A stretch of 64,000 nucleotides of DNA from DASVUS01 sp036388675 (GCA_036388675.1 DASVRI010000033.1:124001-188000); one strand, 5' to 3'; shown: positions 36,444-45,774, counted from the stretch's first letter. Made by a program: numbers and translations. The notes: generated from the letters alone by a model not told the origin.

Positions 36444-36502
36444 GAGTACTCGTTATGCGCGGTTTTCAACGTATACTTCTTTATCGCACATCGGGCTGGA
36501 GG
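36444..36502 (+). repeat. Degenerate copy of the histidine-kinase start region
   Basis: About 59 bp (GAGTACTC, then ATGCGCGGTTTTC and onward to the ATCGCACATCGG word) matches 37686-37745, the true start of the kinase gene, with roughly 85% identity and one single-base indel. The match reaches back into the stop codons and last codons of the two preceding propeller genes. Here it is only intergenic sequence. It shows that the propeller gene was tandemly duplicated together with the first codons of the kinase. Confidence 0.8.
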
Positions 36503-36507
36503 AACAC

Positions 36508-37677
36508 ATGAAAGTACCTCGTGCGCAACGCCGCCTAATCGTGGCCGCACTGGGAGTGATGCTGTCTCTGGGCTTGTATTTGGCCGCTTTCGGGCATGAT
36601 GTGCGGCAGCCGCGTGCGCTAAAGAAACTTGAAGATCATACGCTGGCCAAAGGCCAAGAGCAGGTACTTAAACTTGAATTTTCACCGAACGGGCAGACTC
36701 TGGCCATAGTCTGGCGGGCCGGGCCACGAAACCCTGATTCCGAGAAATGGCCCAACCAGAAGATTCAGTTGTGGAGCGTATCCAAACAACAATTTGTCGG
36801 GGAATTCTCCATTCCTCATGCTCGTTTCAGTGATCTCGCCTTCGACTCCACAGGAGAAAATTTAGCGGTTGCTTCGCTTGCTGAACAGAGTCCTGCTCCT
36901 GTTTCGCATGACGACGCAGTTACCATGTCGGAGGAAGCAGCTCGAACAGCAAGCAAAGCCGTCGAAGAAGGAAGAAGACTCAGCGAAGCGAATGGGGACA
37001 TTCGTCTATGGAACATAAAACAGCAGCGCTTTGGACGTGTCTTCGCAGATGGCCGCTTTCGCCTGGCATTTGCATCAGGTGAAGAGCTGTGGATGGGAAC
37101 CGATGAGCCTTATAAACCTTACACGTACGGTCCAAGCAATATCTTACGTCTTCATTCAACGAAAACAGGGAAGCAGCTCAAATCTATCCGGTTCGACATT
37201 GCAGCCTACGCTGTTGACGTGTCACCAAATGCACAGTTCGTGGCAACAAGCAATGGCGGCGATTTGCAGGTGTGGAATATGCACACATCGCGCATGCAAT
37301 ATCATGTAAGGCAGACAGTTCCAGAGCGCAGCATCAATACACCTTTCATTACATTTACGCTGGGCGGCAAAGCGATCGCCTGGACCTACATACTTGCATG
37401 GAATTTCGAGTTGCGAGACGTCAGTTCTGGAATGCTGCTTTGGAAATGCAATTCAATCAGCCCAGTCTATGCGCTGGCAACTCCACCACAAGGTAACTTA
37501 TTGGCAACGGGTCATAAAGATCACCTTGTGCGTATCTGGGACTTAAAGCGTCGCAAACTCCTGCACGTTTTGAAGGGGCACAACTCGGAAGTCAGTCGGT
37601 TGGCATTTTCGCCCGATGGCAGCACTCTCGCCAGTGGCAGCTATGACGGCACTGTCAAACTCTGGCACATCAAATAA
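36508..37677 (+). CDS. Membrane-anchored WD40-repeat protein, copy 2
   Basis: This 389-residue protein has a hydrophobic segment at about residues 10-27 and WD40-type blades. The best-formed ones are at the C-terminus (LATGHKDHLVRIWDLKRRKLLHVLKGHNSEVSRLAFSPDG, then LASGSYDGTVKLWHIK). A helical insertion near residues 125-160 (SHDDAVTMSEEAARTASKAVEEG) separates early blades. The ATG at 36508 is preceded by ggaggaac, a strong ribosome-binding site that was created in or next to the kinase-start scar. It lies 19 bp before the kinase gene. The protein probably forms a propeller on the outer face of the membrane. Confidence 0.82.
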   Translation: MKVPRAQRRLIVAALGVMLSLGLYLAAFGHDVRQPRALKKLEDHTLAKGQEQVLKLEFSPNGQTLAIVWRAGPRNPDSEKWPNQKIQLWSVSKQQFVGEFSIPHARFSDLAFDSTGENLAVASLAEQSPAPVSHDDAVTMSEEAARTASKAVEEGRRLSEANGDIRLWNIKQQRFGRVFADGRFRLAFASGEELWMGTDEPYKPYTYGPSNILRLHSTKTGKQLKSIRFDIAAYAVDVSPNAQFVATSNGGDLQVWNMHTSRMQYHVRQTVPERSINTPFITFTLGGKAIAWTYILAWNFELRDVSSGMLLWKCNSISPVYALATPPQGNLLATGHKDHLVRIWDLKRRKLLHVLKGHNSEVSRLAFSPDGSTLASGSYDGTVKLWHIK

Positions 37678-37696
37678 CACGTTCCGAGTACTCGCT

Positions 37697-39172
37697 ATGC
37701 GCGGTTTTCGACGCACACTCTTTTTATCGCACATCGGCCTGGTGGCGCTGGCGCTGGTGCTGCTGGCGATCACGCTGCGCGGGTTGGTGACGCGCTACTT
37801 TGCCGAGCAACTGCGCGACCGCCTCATTACGCAGGCGGCCTACGTGCGGCGCACTGTCGCGCCGCTGATGCACGAAGACGGATTCGAACCGTGGCTCACG
37901 CGTGAAGGCCGGGGCGAATTGCAGCGCGACCTCAAGGAATACGCCAGCCGCAACGGCATTCGTTTGCGCGTGGTGAGTCTTGACACACAAGTCTTGCTCG
38001 ATACGGCGCCGGATGAAGACGATGCGACTACTCATGATGCCGAAGTTCTGTTCAACCAGAAAGAAGTGCGTGCCGCCCTCGGTGGTGAAACCAACTCCAT
38101 TATTCGCGGCAACCTGCGCGACCAGTCGTCCACCATGTATCTGGCGATGCCGGCCAAGCGCGACGGCGTGGTTGTCGGCTGCGTTCTGGCGACTGCTCCT
38201 GTTTTGCTCTTAACACCTGCCGTCAAAAACTTCGTCAGCAACCTGGCGGTTGTGATGGGCGGCATTCTCGTTCTCACCATCACGTTGTCCGGTGTGCTGG
38301 CACAGCGCCTATCGCTTCCGGCACGGCGACTGGAAGAAGCCACACGGCAGTTGGCAGCAGGCGATCTTTCGGCACGAGTACTCATGCACAAGCGCTTCAT
38401 TGGGCGCGGCGACGAAATGGATAGACTGACGCGCGAGTTCAACGCCATGGCCGAGCGTCTCGAAGCAATTGATGAAGAACGTCGCGCTTTTTTGGCCGAT
38501 GTGTCGCATGAGCTGCGCACACCTTTGTGCGCCATCAAAGGCAGTGCGGAAACGTTACGCGACGGCGCCTGGCAAAACCCGAAAATGGCGCCGAAGTTTG
38601 CGGGCACAATCGTCGAGCAAAGCGACCGCTTAATTCGCCTTGTGGGCGACTTGCTCAAGTTGGCACGCTTGGAAAACCAATTGCGCGACAGCAAAGCGGT
38701 TGCGAGTACTCACATCGATGCCGCAAGCGTGTGCGAGCGCGCTCTTAGCGCCGTGCGACCGCTGTTCGAGGAACGCGGCGTTCACACCAAGTTTGAATGC
38801 ACCCTGAAAGAACTGCGCGGCGACGGCGACTTGATTGAACAACTGCTCATCAACCTGCTGGCTAACGCGGCCCGCCATTCGCCGTCCGGCTCAACCACGA
38901 CGCTTCAGGCGACACGAGAAGGCCACAACGCGCTGCTGCGAGTAGTCGATGAAGGTTGCGGCATCGCTCCCGAACATTTGCCAAAGCTGGGGCAGCGCTT
39001 TTACCGCGTTGAAGAAGGGCGCGAACGCACCGCGAGCACGTCCACCGGAAGTGGGCTGGGGCTGGCAATTTGTCGTCGCATCGCGCTGGCACACGGTGGC
39101 ACTCTGCACATCGAAAGCAAAGTCGGTCGCGGCACGATTGTTTCCGTATTGCTGCCTGACTACACCACGTAA
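37697..39172 (+). CDS. Sensor histidine kinase, HAMP-containing
   Basis: This 491-residue membrane kinase has two transmembrane segments (about 9-31 and 179-200) flanking a periplasmic sensor domain. A HAMP domain (LPARRLEEATRQLAAGDLSARV) follows, then HisKA with the phospho-accepting His near 271 (ADVSHELRTPLCAIKGSAETL), and HATPase_c with N-box (NLLANAARHS), DEGCGIAPEHL and GSGLGLAICRR. It is the PhoR/VicK-like partner of the regulator at 34516. The ATG at 37697 (MRGFRRTLFL) is right after a GAGTACTC copy and is the reading frame duplicated at 36444-36502. The frame is open upstream into the previous gene, but that part has no homology. Confidence 0.92.
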   Translation: MRGFRRTLFLSHIGLVALALVLLAITLRGLVTRYFAEQLRDRLITQAAYVRRTVAPLMHEDGFEPWLTREGRGELQRDLKEYASRNGIRLRVVSLDTQVLLDTAPDEDDATTHDAEVLFNQKEVRAALGGETNSIIRGNLRDQSSTMYLAMPAKRDGVVVGCVLATAPVLLLTPAVKNFVSNLAVVMGGILVLTITLSGVLAQRLSLPARRLEEATRQLAAGDLSARVLMHKRFIGRGDEMDRLTREFNAMAERLEAIDEERRAFLADVSHELRTPLCAIKGSAETLRDGAWQNPKMAPKFAGTIVEQSDRLIRLVGDLLKLARLENQLRDSKAVASTHIDAASVCERALSAVRPLFEERGVHTKFECTLKELRGDGDLIEQLLINLLANAARHSPSGSTTTLQATREGHNALLRVVDEGCGIAPEHLPKLGQRFYRVEEGRERTASTSTGSGLGLAICRRIALAHGGTLHIESKVGRGTIVSVLLPDYTT

Positions 39173-39331
39173 GATGCTGTTCTCTTCAAGGCAGCAGGCG
39201 GCGCAAGTTGCGACTGGCTTCGCGGCGGCGCGTGCTTCCGCCCCGCGATTTGCCGACGAGTCGGTCTTCCTGAAACGACGCCGTAACACCATTCGCAGCG
39301 CAAATTTCTTGTTCATGGCAGGGGCCAGCCA
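39173..39331. other. Short convergent gap
   Basis: Between the end of the kinase gene and the end of the glycosidase-like gene on the other strand. No clear hairpin or gene is visible. Confidence 0.35.
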
Positions 39332-41416
39332 TCAGCGCCTTGGCGGCTCGGTGAACTGCACGACCGCAACGGCATAAGGGCGCAGCACAAGCGTTTGCAC
39401 CGGGCTTTTGGGCAGTGCCACCGACTGACGAATGACACGCGGTTCATCCAGGATGTGCAGCGTTGCTGCACGCAGAATCGGAAAACCGCGTATGGAAAGT
39501 GTGACAGTCGTGTTGCGGTCGCGTGTGTTGGCCAGAAAGACATTGTGCGACGCCGCGGTATTAGCCGCAACGACGACGACATCGTTGGTAGCTGCGTTTC
39601 CGCGTCGTGCCGTAGCGAGTACTCGTGTGCTGCCGGGCGGCAAGAACTTGTTCCACATCCAGAGCACGTAATAGGGAGGGTAGGCCCAGGCGCGCTGATC
39701 GAGCAGGCCCCACTCGGGGTTGGTGGCGTCGTTGTGAAAAACCTGATCGGCCAGGCGCGATGAACTGCTCATGAACGTCGCCCACCACGCGCCCGCCACC
39801 ATTTGCGCTGTACGCACATCGGCGGGTAGAAAGGTATTGGCGTCGCGCGTGCCATTAAGATTGGCCTGCGTGACATAGAGCGGCACGTTACGAAACTTCG
39901 AGCGATCCAGCGCCGCCGTCGTGGCGCGCAGATTGTTGATGCCGCGCGCCGCAGAAAACAGTGCCGCTTCAGCGGGCTGGATTCCACTGCCGCCGTAATA
40001 GGAAACGGAAACGAAATCGACTCCCTGTGCGCCGCCGAGCAATGCTCTTAATGTCGCCACATTGCCGGAGGATGTTGTGATGCCGCCCACGCGATAATAA
40101 GGAGAAAGCGCCTTGATCGCCCGGCGTGCACTGTTGAACCAGGCAAGGGCATTCGCGTTGCTGAGGCTGCCGGTTCCGGTAGCGAGTTCAAAAAGGCGAG
40201 CCGGGCGCGGGTTCCCTGTGTTGACGGCGCGCACGGCTCCCACAGCGAAGATGGTGTAGCTGCGCATATCGAGGCCCCACGACGGGTCAACGGTGATGGC
40301 TAACAACGGCTCCGCGCCCAAAGCCCGCACCTGTCGTGCCGAGGCGGCCAGGCGCGAGAAGTTAAAGGCCGGGCGCGCCGAGTCGATCAGTTCCGTGAGC
40401 GCCGCGGCATCGAGTCGCACCACACGAGGCTTGAGGGTGGCAATGGCACGGCGAAAAGCGGCGCTGCCCTGCAAAGGATAGGCAGCCGCTCCACTAACGC
40501 CCGGCAAAGCGGCACCGATGGCGACATTCGCCGACGTGCGAATGACACCCTGGCGGCGCAAAAAGTCCACGCTGACTTGTGTTGCACCAGCAGTGGCAGC
40601 CGGTGCAGCGGGATTGGCCGTGGATGAACCGCCCAGAGCGCCACTGCCCGTTGTGTCAGGAGAATTCCCGGTCTGCGCGGCAACGGTTAGCGGCACACCG
40701 TTACCTTCAATTTGCAGTTGATCAATAGTGAAGAAACGAGAATTCCAGGTGCCGCGTTGCACAAACTGCAACAAATACACGCCCGAGAGTCGCGGCAGCA
40801 GCGCCCCGTTTTCGTTTCTAATGTCGGAGAGAGGGATCACGACACGGCGCCAACTGGTGTTGCGCAGTCGCACCGGCACGGTAAACGATTCCTCACGTGT
40901 AGTGCCGTCGCTCTGGCGATAGTTGGCACGTAACACAAGTTCTGTTCCCTGCTCTTCGCCATCGGCGTTCAGCCAGAACGTGAGGCGTTGTGCTCCGGCC
41001 CTGGCCCATGCAGCGCCGCTGACGCGTGTCGAGGCTGAGGCCCAGGAGTTGGTCGCTGTTTTGAAGGAGAACATTCCGGCGCCGCTTGATGCGGGCGGGC
41101 CACCTTCGGATGTGCGTATCGAAACGACATCGACCAGCATCACACCAGCCGCCGGATTGTCGGTTTTAACTTTGTCATTGCGCGTCCATCTCTCGACACC
41201 CGATTCAAAGTCATCAATAACAACGGTGCTCGATGCGGCCTGAACGCGCCCGGCACCCATGAAAAAAAGCGTTGCAAAACACGCACAGAAGAGCAAGCGA
41301 TACAAGCGAGCCGTCGGCTGTGTGCGGCGGAGCCGAACCTGTCGGTTCAATTGTTGCAAAAGCTGTAGCGGAAGCTGTAGCGGAAGCTGTAGCGGAAGCT
41401 GAGTAGGCTGTGGCAT
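39332..41416 (-). CDS. Secreted two-domain glycosidase-like protein
   Basis: This 694-residue exported protein starts with an unusual Gln/Leu/Pro-rich leader before the hydrophobic signal segment (LYRLLFCACFATLFFMG) and a cut after VQA. An N-terminal carbohydrate-binding-like jelly roll follows (IDDFESGVERW; LTFWLNADGEEQGTELVLRANYR; FTIDQLQIEG), then a Ser/Gly/Ala linker. The large domain resembles the (beta/alpha)8 fold of GH39/GH-A enzymes (PRVVRLDAAALTELID; EPLLAITVDPSWGLD; VDFVSVSYYGGSG; PLYVTQANLNG; WATFMSSSSRLADQVFH). The strand expected to carry the nucleophile Glu reads VTQAN, so catalysis is doubtful. I prefer the ATG at 41416, but a GTG at 41437 is possible. Confidence 0.7.
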   Translation of the reverse strand: MPQPTQLPLQLPLQLPLQLLQQLNRQVRLRRTQPTARLYRLLFCACFATLFFMGAGRVQAASSTVVIDDFESGVERWTRNDKVKTDNPAAGVMLVDVVSIRTSEGGPPASSGAGMFSFKTATNSWASASTRVSGAAWARAGAQRLTFWLNADGEEQGTELVLRANYRQSDGTTREESFTVPVRLRNTSWRRVVIPLSDIRNENGALLPRLSGVYLLQFVQRGTWNSRFFTIDQLQIEGNGVPLTVAAQTGNSPDTTGSGALGGSSTANPAAPAATAGATQVSVDFLRRQGVIRTSANVAIGAALPGVSGAAAYPLQGSAAFRRAIATLKPRVVRLDAAALTELIDSARPAFNFSRLAASARQVRALGAEPLLAITVDPSWGLDMRSYTIFAVGAVRAVNTGNPRPARLFELATGTGSLSNANALAWFNSARRAIKALSPYYRVGGITTSSGNVATLRALLGGAQGVDFVSVSYYGGSGIQPAEAALFSAARGINNLRATTAALDRSKFRNVPLYVTQANLNGTRDANTFLPADVRTAQMVAGAWWATFMSSSSRLADQVFHNDATNPEWGLLDQRAWAYPPYYVLWMWNKFLPPGSTRVLATARRGNAATNDVVVVAANTAASHNVFLANTRDRNTTVTLSIRGFPILRAATLHILDEPRVIRQSVALPKSPVQTLVLRPYAVAVVQFTEPPRR
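41360..41401 (-). repeat. 12-bp tandem repeat, about 3.5 copies
   Basis: The unit aagctgtagcgg repeats three full times and once in part. It encodes the alternating QLPL run before the signal peptide of the gene at 39332-41416. Slippage would change the leader length in steps of four residues. Confidence 0.8.
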
Positions 41417-41568
41417 CAGAGAGCAAAGACTCCTCACACGGAAAGGGAAACCGTGCCATAGTATAGCGGTGTGCGCAGAAATCGTCTTTTCAGGAGACGC
41501 AACAACGTTATGGGCATGGCGCGTTTATTGCTTCGTAACAAGCACACATTTCAAAAAGGAAGAACCCT

Positions 41569-42774
41569 ATGTCACGTGCGAAAAACGTTTCGAACGCCGA
41601 AGCGAAGCCGCACCGCAACGCGAAACAACGTGGCGAAACCAACTCCCGTGCCCGCAAACCGGGCGCTTCGCCGACAGTCCCCAAAACGCAGCGAACCCCT
41701 GGTCGAGCCACTGGCAAAGAACAGCAAGCCGCTGCGCAGGCATCCCGAGTACTCGATGAACCCGGCATGGTGGCCGGTACAGGCGCACTGGGGGGTGTTC
41801 CTGCGGATGCCGTCAGGGCAGCGCCGCAGCCATCGGTGGACGACGCAGCACGACACACCGATGACTTCGCGTTGCTCAACCCGGCTGGCCCGGAGTGGAT
41901 TCAGCAAAATTTCACACAAAGCGATACCTGGCGCGTGCTGCGCATCTTGTCGGAGTTCGTGCATTCGTTCGAGGTAATGAGCAAAGTTGGGCCGGCCATT
42001 GCTATTTTTGGTTCGGCGCGTCTGGCTCCGGGTAGTCGCTACTACGAATTGGCGCGTAAAGTGAGCGAAGGTTTGTCGCGCGCCGGTTGGGCCATCATTA
42101 CCGGCGGCGGCCCCGGTATCATGGAAGCGGCCAATCGCGGCGCGCGGGAGGGCGAACAAGTACTCAACGGAGGCAGCACGCCCGCAAGCCCCGGTGCAGC
42201 CGGACGCTTGTCTGTCGGTTTAAACATCGAGTTGCCCTTCGAGCAAGGCAGCAATCCCTACGTCGACCTGGCTATCAACTTCCGCTACTTTTTCTGCCGC
42301 AAGACAAACTTCGTCAAGTATTCGTCGGGCTTTGTCATTTTGCCGGGCGGCTTCGGCACGATGGACGAACTGTTCGAGGCGCTGACACTTGTGCAAACTC
42401 ACAAAATTCAGAATTTCCCCATCGTCTTGATGGGCAGCGAGTACTGGGGCGGCCTACTCGACTGGATACGCACCACCATGGTTGAAAACGGCACCATCTT
42501 TCCGCAAGAAGCCGATCTGCTCCTGGTCACCGACGACGCGGACGAAGCGGTGCGCTGGATATTTGAGCGCACACGCCAGGTGCGTCACCCGGTAGAAAAC
42601 ACTCGTAGCGGCACGGGCTTCGTTTCGCCTTCCGCCGGCATACCGCCGGGTGCAGTCAGAGCCTCGAACAACGGCGCATCCCACACCGCAAGGGCACCTC
42701 AAACGAAGAAGGCACAGGCGGCGTCCACCAAGCCGAGCCGGAAAGCAACACCACGAAAAGCACGAGCAAAGTAG
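41569..42774 (+). CDS. LOG-family protein with basic terminal extensions
   Basis: The central domain (about 135-345) is the LOG/lysine-decarboxylase-like Rossmann fold with IAIFGSARL, the GGGPGIMEAANRGA nucleotide loop and PGGFGTMDELFEAL, characteristic of cytokinin-nucleoside 5-phosphate phosphoribohydrolases. In bacteria these also act on purine nucleoside monophosphates; the substrate is uncertain. Here the domain is flanked by an N-terminal Lys/Arg/Ala/Pro-rich extension of about 110 residues and a basic C-terminal tail of 60 residues, both probably disordered and unlike the usual 190-residue family members. The start follows aaaggaag. A GAGTACTC copy sits in the N-terminal extension. Confidence 0.88.
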   Translation: MSRAKNVSNAEAKPHRNAKQRGETNSRARKPGASPTVPKTQRTPGRATGKEQQAAAQASRVLDEPGMVAGTGALGGVPADAVRAAPQPSVDDAARHTDDFALLNPAGPEWIQQNFTQSDTWRVLRILSEFVHSFEVMSKVGPAIAIFGSARLAPGSRYYELARKVSEGLSRAGWAIITGGGPGIMEAANRGAREGEQVLNGGSTPASPGAAGRLSVGLNIELPFEQGSNPYVDLAINFRYFFCRKTNFVKYSSGFVILPGGFGTMDELFEALTLVQTHKIQNFPIVLMGSEYWGGLLDWIRTTMVENGTIFPQEADLLLVTDDADEAVRWIFERTRQVRHPVENTRSGTGFVSPSAGIPPGAVRASNNGASHTARAPQTKKAQAASTKPSRKATPRKARAK

Positions 42775-42804
42775 GGCACAGGCTATGATCGCCAATGCAC
42801 CCTG

Positions 42805-43293
42805 TCACGGTCGCGCCAGATGATAAAACGCCAAAGCGAAAGAAGCTGTCGCGGCGCTCGCGGAAACGGTTCGAACATGGTTCCATGCCGTCCAGGTGGT
42901 GAGATAGCTGGCCCATAAGCGGGCGCCGTCGTGCTTAGCGGGATTAGCCGCCTCCAATGCCTGGTTCATTGGAACATTAAACACCACTGTGACCAGCAGG
43001 ACACCTACTAAATAAAGCACGCTTCCGGCGAGCAGGTAACGAGCGCCGGGAGCATTCCACTGCAACAGGGAAGCAAGCAGCGCATATGCACACGCAGCAG
43101 CCGTGCCGAAGAAGACGGCGAAGAACAACGGATTTAGAATGGCGACATTGATGGATTGCATGGAGGCAATTCCCTTATCCGGTGAGAGTTGGCCGAGGGC
43201 TTTCATCACACACACCGAAAAAGCAAAGAACAGCCCGCCCATCAGGCCACAACCCAACACGGCACACAGCGTTACAGGAAATATGGCTTTCAT
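42805..43293 (-). CDS. DUF1772 membrane protein
   Basis: This 162-residue integral membrane protein has four hydrophobic segments and the family pattern VVFNVPMNQALEAANPAKHDG...WASYLTTWTAWNHVRT, typical of DUF1772 (anthrone-oxygenase-like) proteins. Function in bacteria is not known. The ATG at 43293 was chosen because ggag lies nine bases upstream; the frame is open to 43317. The gene lies within the 4-kb stretch without any GAGTACTC copy (41755-45781) and is convergent with the LOG gene. Confidence 0.78.
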   Translation of the reverse strand: MKAIFPVTLCAVLGCGLMGGLFFAFSVCVMKALGQLSPDKGIASMQSINVAILNPLFFAVFFGTAAACAYALLASLLQWNAPGARYLLAGSVLYLVGVLLVTVVFNVPMNQALEAANPAKHDGARLWASYLTTWTAWNHVRTVSASAATASFALAFYHLARP

Positions 43294-43552
43294 AAATTGC
43301 ACTCCAATGGCATTCATTTCGTCGCGTCGTCGCGTGGCATGTCATCATCGCATGGCGTGGCGAAGCTCGTCAAGTAACGCACAACTCGAGCTATCTCACC
43401 CAGGCTAACTCGACACAGCAAAGCTGCGCAACGTCGCAGACGCTCATGTTTCCAATCTTCAGGCGGCTATAAAAGCAAGCCGAGCACCGGCCACAATTGG
43501 CAGCAAGTCGACACACTATAGCGGCCAACGGCTTGATGGCTACATGTGGTCG

Positions 43553-43627
43553 CCCGGAACCCCAAGCGTGAGCGCGGGGCTAAACGTATTGGTGCGTTAG
43601 CCCCGCGCTCACGCTTGGGGTTCCGGG
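43553..43627. repeat. 31-bp perfect inverted repeat
   Basis: Arms 43553-43583 and 43597-43627 are exact complements around a 13-base loop. The arm word ggaaccccaagcgtgagcg is shared, with changes, by the hairpin at 56118-56175, so it belongs to a dispersed family. Confidence 0.7.
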
Positions 43628-43742
43628 TGGCCTTGTATTCGTTAACTGCTATATCTGTTATCATGCATGATATGAATAGGGCCAAGATATTGCAATGCCT
43701 GCCATTGCTACATAAGACCTTTTGCATAAGTGCGCTTCTGTG

Positions 43743-43807
43743 CAACCGCGCCCGTGAGGCAGCGGGCTTGCTGAAGCGAATCAGCCTCCCTCCTACGGGC
43801 GCGGTTG
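43743..43807. repeat. Hairpin upstream of the GH16 gene
   Basis: Thirteen-base arms (43743-43755 and 43795-43807, caaccgcgcccgt and its complement) enclose a 39-base loop that itself has partial pairing. A run of six A follows on the plus strand. It could be a leader structure or terminator. Confidence 0.5.
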
Positions 43808-43865
43808 AGAAAAAAGCCCTCGCCAACACTTAGGCAAGGTCTGTAGTTTATTCAGGTGCACATAG

Positions 43866-45767
43866 ATGAATTTTCATTTCTTTCAGCGAGTCGCAACGAG
43901 CTTGGTCACAGCGGTGTGCATTCTTGTCGTGCTGCACATCACGTCGCTTGCGGCGAGCGCACAGAGCATGATCTTCCAGGACGAATTCAATCAGAACACA
44001 CTCGATACGAATTCATGGGAGGTCTATTCAATTTATGAATTGATGCACCGCACGCAGTATGGAACCACTCCTACAATGCAGAGTGAGGCCGGGTCTGGTT
44101 TTGCTCGCTTTTACATGGACACCTACACGCCCGATCCAACCTGGCGTGGGAAGTATGTGCGGGGCACCGGTTTAAACTCGTATCTTTGGTTCGGGCGCGG
44201 CGGCGGCGTGGAATTTGAAGCGCGCATTCGCGGCACCAATGTTCCGCGCGGCAGCGTCTTCGCTTTTTTTCCGTACGGCGACAAAGACCCTGGCCCCGGC
44301 CACCTCAATGACGAAATCGACTTCGAGATGCTGGGCAACTTTGAGCCGGATCGCATCTGGTTCAACATATTCAACGACGGCCAGTCGGCAGAGGATTCGC
44401 TTCCGGTTCCGAACTACAACCGCAATGAGTGGTCGGTTTACACAGCGCGGTGGTATCCAGACCGTGTGGAGTGGTATGTTAATGGTCTCCTGATAAAGAC
44501 GAACACAACGCTCGTTCCCGACGACCCGATGCAGGTGCATTTGAACTTCTGGGCCTCTGATGGCTGGCCCCATGCCGACGACAAAGCCACACTCGTTCCC
44601 GTCAGCAATCCGGTGCAAAACACCCGCTACTACTTCGACGTTGACTATGTCCGTGTGCGCTCGCTGGCGGATCCCATCCAGGTTATTGGGCCTGGCGGCA
44701 CAGGCGGCGGTACAGGTGGTTCCAACGGTAGCAGCGATGCAGGCAGCCCGGTTGTCGGAAGCGGTAGTGGCCTCACGGGAATTTATTACCGTGACACAAC
44801 CTTGAAAACTTCGGTCGCCAAACGCGTCGATCCCCAAATCGTCTTCGACTGGGACAATTACTCACCCGGCTCCGGCATTCCATACGACTCTTTCAGCGTG
44901 CGCTGGACAGGACAGGTGCAGGCACAGTACACACAACCTTATACGTTTCACCTGGAAAGCGATGATGGCGCGCGGCTGTGGGTCAACGACCAACTTCTTA
45001 TCGACAACTGGCGAGACCCCGGACTCGTATCAGGATCTGGAACCATCAACCTGATCGCCGGAGTCAAATACAACATCCGTCTCGAGTACTATGATGTCAC
45101 CGGGATGGCCCAGGTATTTCTGAGTTGGAACGGGCCTTATACATCAAAGCAATTCATTCCACAAAGCCAACTGTATCCAACGACTGGAGCACCTGTCGTC
45201 GTTGCCACGCCGGTCTTTTCTCCCGATGGCGGCACGTATTCAGGGTCGGGCACCGTTCAGATAATATGTGCCACACCCGGCGCCACGATTCACTACACCA
45301 CAGACGGCAGCGACCCAACGGAAAATGATCCCGCCATCCCGTCTGGAGAGATAGTGCCGATCTCGGGAACATGCACCTTGAAGGCGCGCGCCTACTTGTA
45401 TGGATACGCTCCCAGCGCCGTTAAAAGCGCCACTTACACCATTGTCACAGACCCCGCGCCGCCCGGCCAGGATACCTTCAACGGCGGTGTGGCGGCAGCA
45501 GGTAGCAAGGCTATCAAATTGAAGTTCAACGCGCCGCTCAACGCAACGGTCGTCAGAGATAAAATTCGTTATAGCGTCACCGTCAGTGGTGCCGCATTGA
45601 CGATTTCCAAAGTGGCCTACAGCGGCAACGCGCGAAGCGGCGTCGTGACTCTCACCTCCAGTCGCATTTTGAAGCGCGGCGAGACAGTCGTCGCAACCTG
45701 GCAAGGCCTGCTCGACAAAACCAACAATCCACTGCCTGATGGTTCATGGAGCGGCACTGTTAGATAA
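43866..45767 (+). CDS. Secreted multi-domain GH16-like glycosidase
   Basis: This 633-residue exported protein has a signal peptide ending at SAQS (near 35). A GH16 (laminarinase/agarase-type) domain follows (about 36-275) with the catalytic signature EIDFE near 151-155. Then come a Gly/Thr/Ser linker and a PA14 domain (about 300-440; LTGIYYRDTTLK, HLESDDGARLWVNDQLLIDNW). A chitobiase/HEX C-terminal-like FN3 domain (about 445-530; IHYTTDGSDPT) and a C-terminal Ig-like domain follow. It should hydrolyse a beta-1,3 or mixed beta-glucan or galactan outside the cell. The start at 43866 has a weak ribosome-binding site. It contains no GAGTACTC site and lies in the longest palindrome gap, a hint of recent acquisition. 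Confidence 0.88.
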   Translation: MNFHFFQRVATSLVTAVCILVVLHITSLAASAQSMIFQDEFNQNTLDTNSWEVYSIYELMHRTQYGTTPTMQSEAGSGFARFYMDTYTPDPTWRGKYVRGTGLNSYLWFGRGGGVEFEARIRGTNVPRGSVFAFFPYGDKDPGPGHLNDEIDFEMLGNFEPDRIWFNIFNDGQSAEDSLPVPNYNRNEWSVYTARWYPDRVEWYVNGLLIKTNTTLVPDDPMQVHLNFWASDGWPHADDKATLVPVSNPVQNTRYYFDVDYVRVRSLADPIQVIGPGGTGGGTGGSNGSSDAGSPVVGSGSGLTGIYYRDTTLKTSVAKRVDPQIVFDWDNYSPGSGIPYDSFSVRWTGQVQAQYTQPYTFHLESDDGARLWVNDQLLIDNWRDPGLVSGSGTINLIAGVKYNIRLEYYDVTGMAQVFLSWNGPYTSKQFIPQSQLYPTTGAPVVVATPVFSPDGGTYSGSGTVQIICATPGATIHYTTDGSDPTENDPAIPSGEIVPISGTCTLKARAYLYGYAPSAVKSATYTIVTDPAPPGQDTFNGGVAAAGSKAIKLKFNAPLNATVVRDKIRYSVTVSGAALTISKVAYSGNARSGVVTLTSSRILKRGETVVATWQGLLDKTNNPLPDGSWSGTVR

Positions 45768-45774
45768 TCTGCTT

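Larger units (their letters stand above)
43294..43865. other. Non-coding region with two fold-back hairpins
   Basis: About 570 bp with no supportable gene. It contains the hairpins at 43553-43627 and 43743-43807 and probably the promoter of the DUF1772 gene on the minus strand and of the GH16 gene on the plus strand. The region has no GAGTACTC copy. Confidence 0.5.

Noticed and set aside
43546..43833. Open frame of about 95 codons
   Set aside because: It is made largely of the fold-back repeats; composition is repeat-derived and there is no ribosome-binding site.
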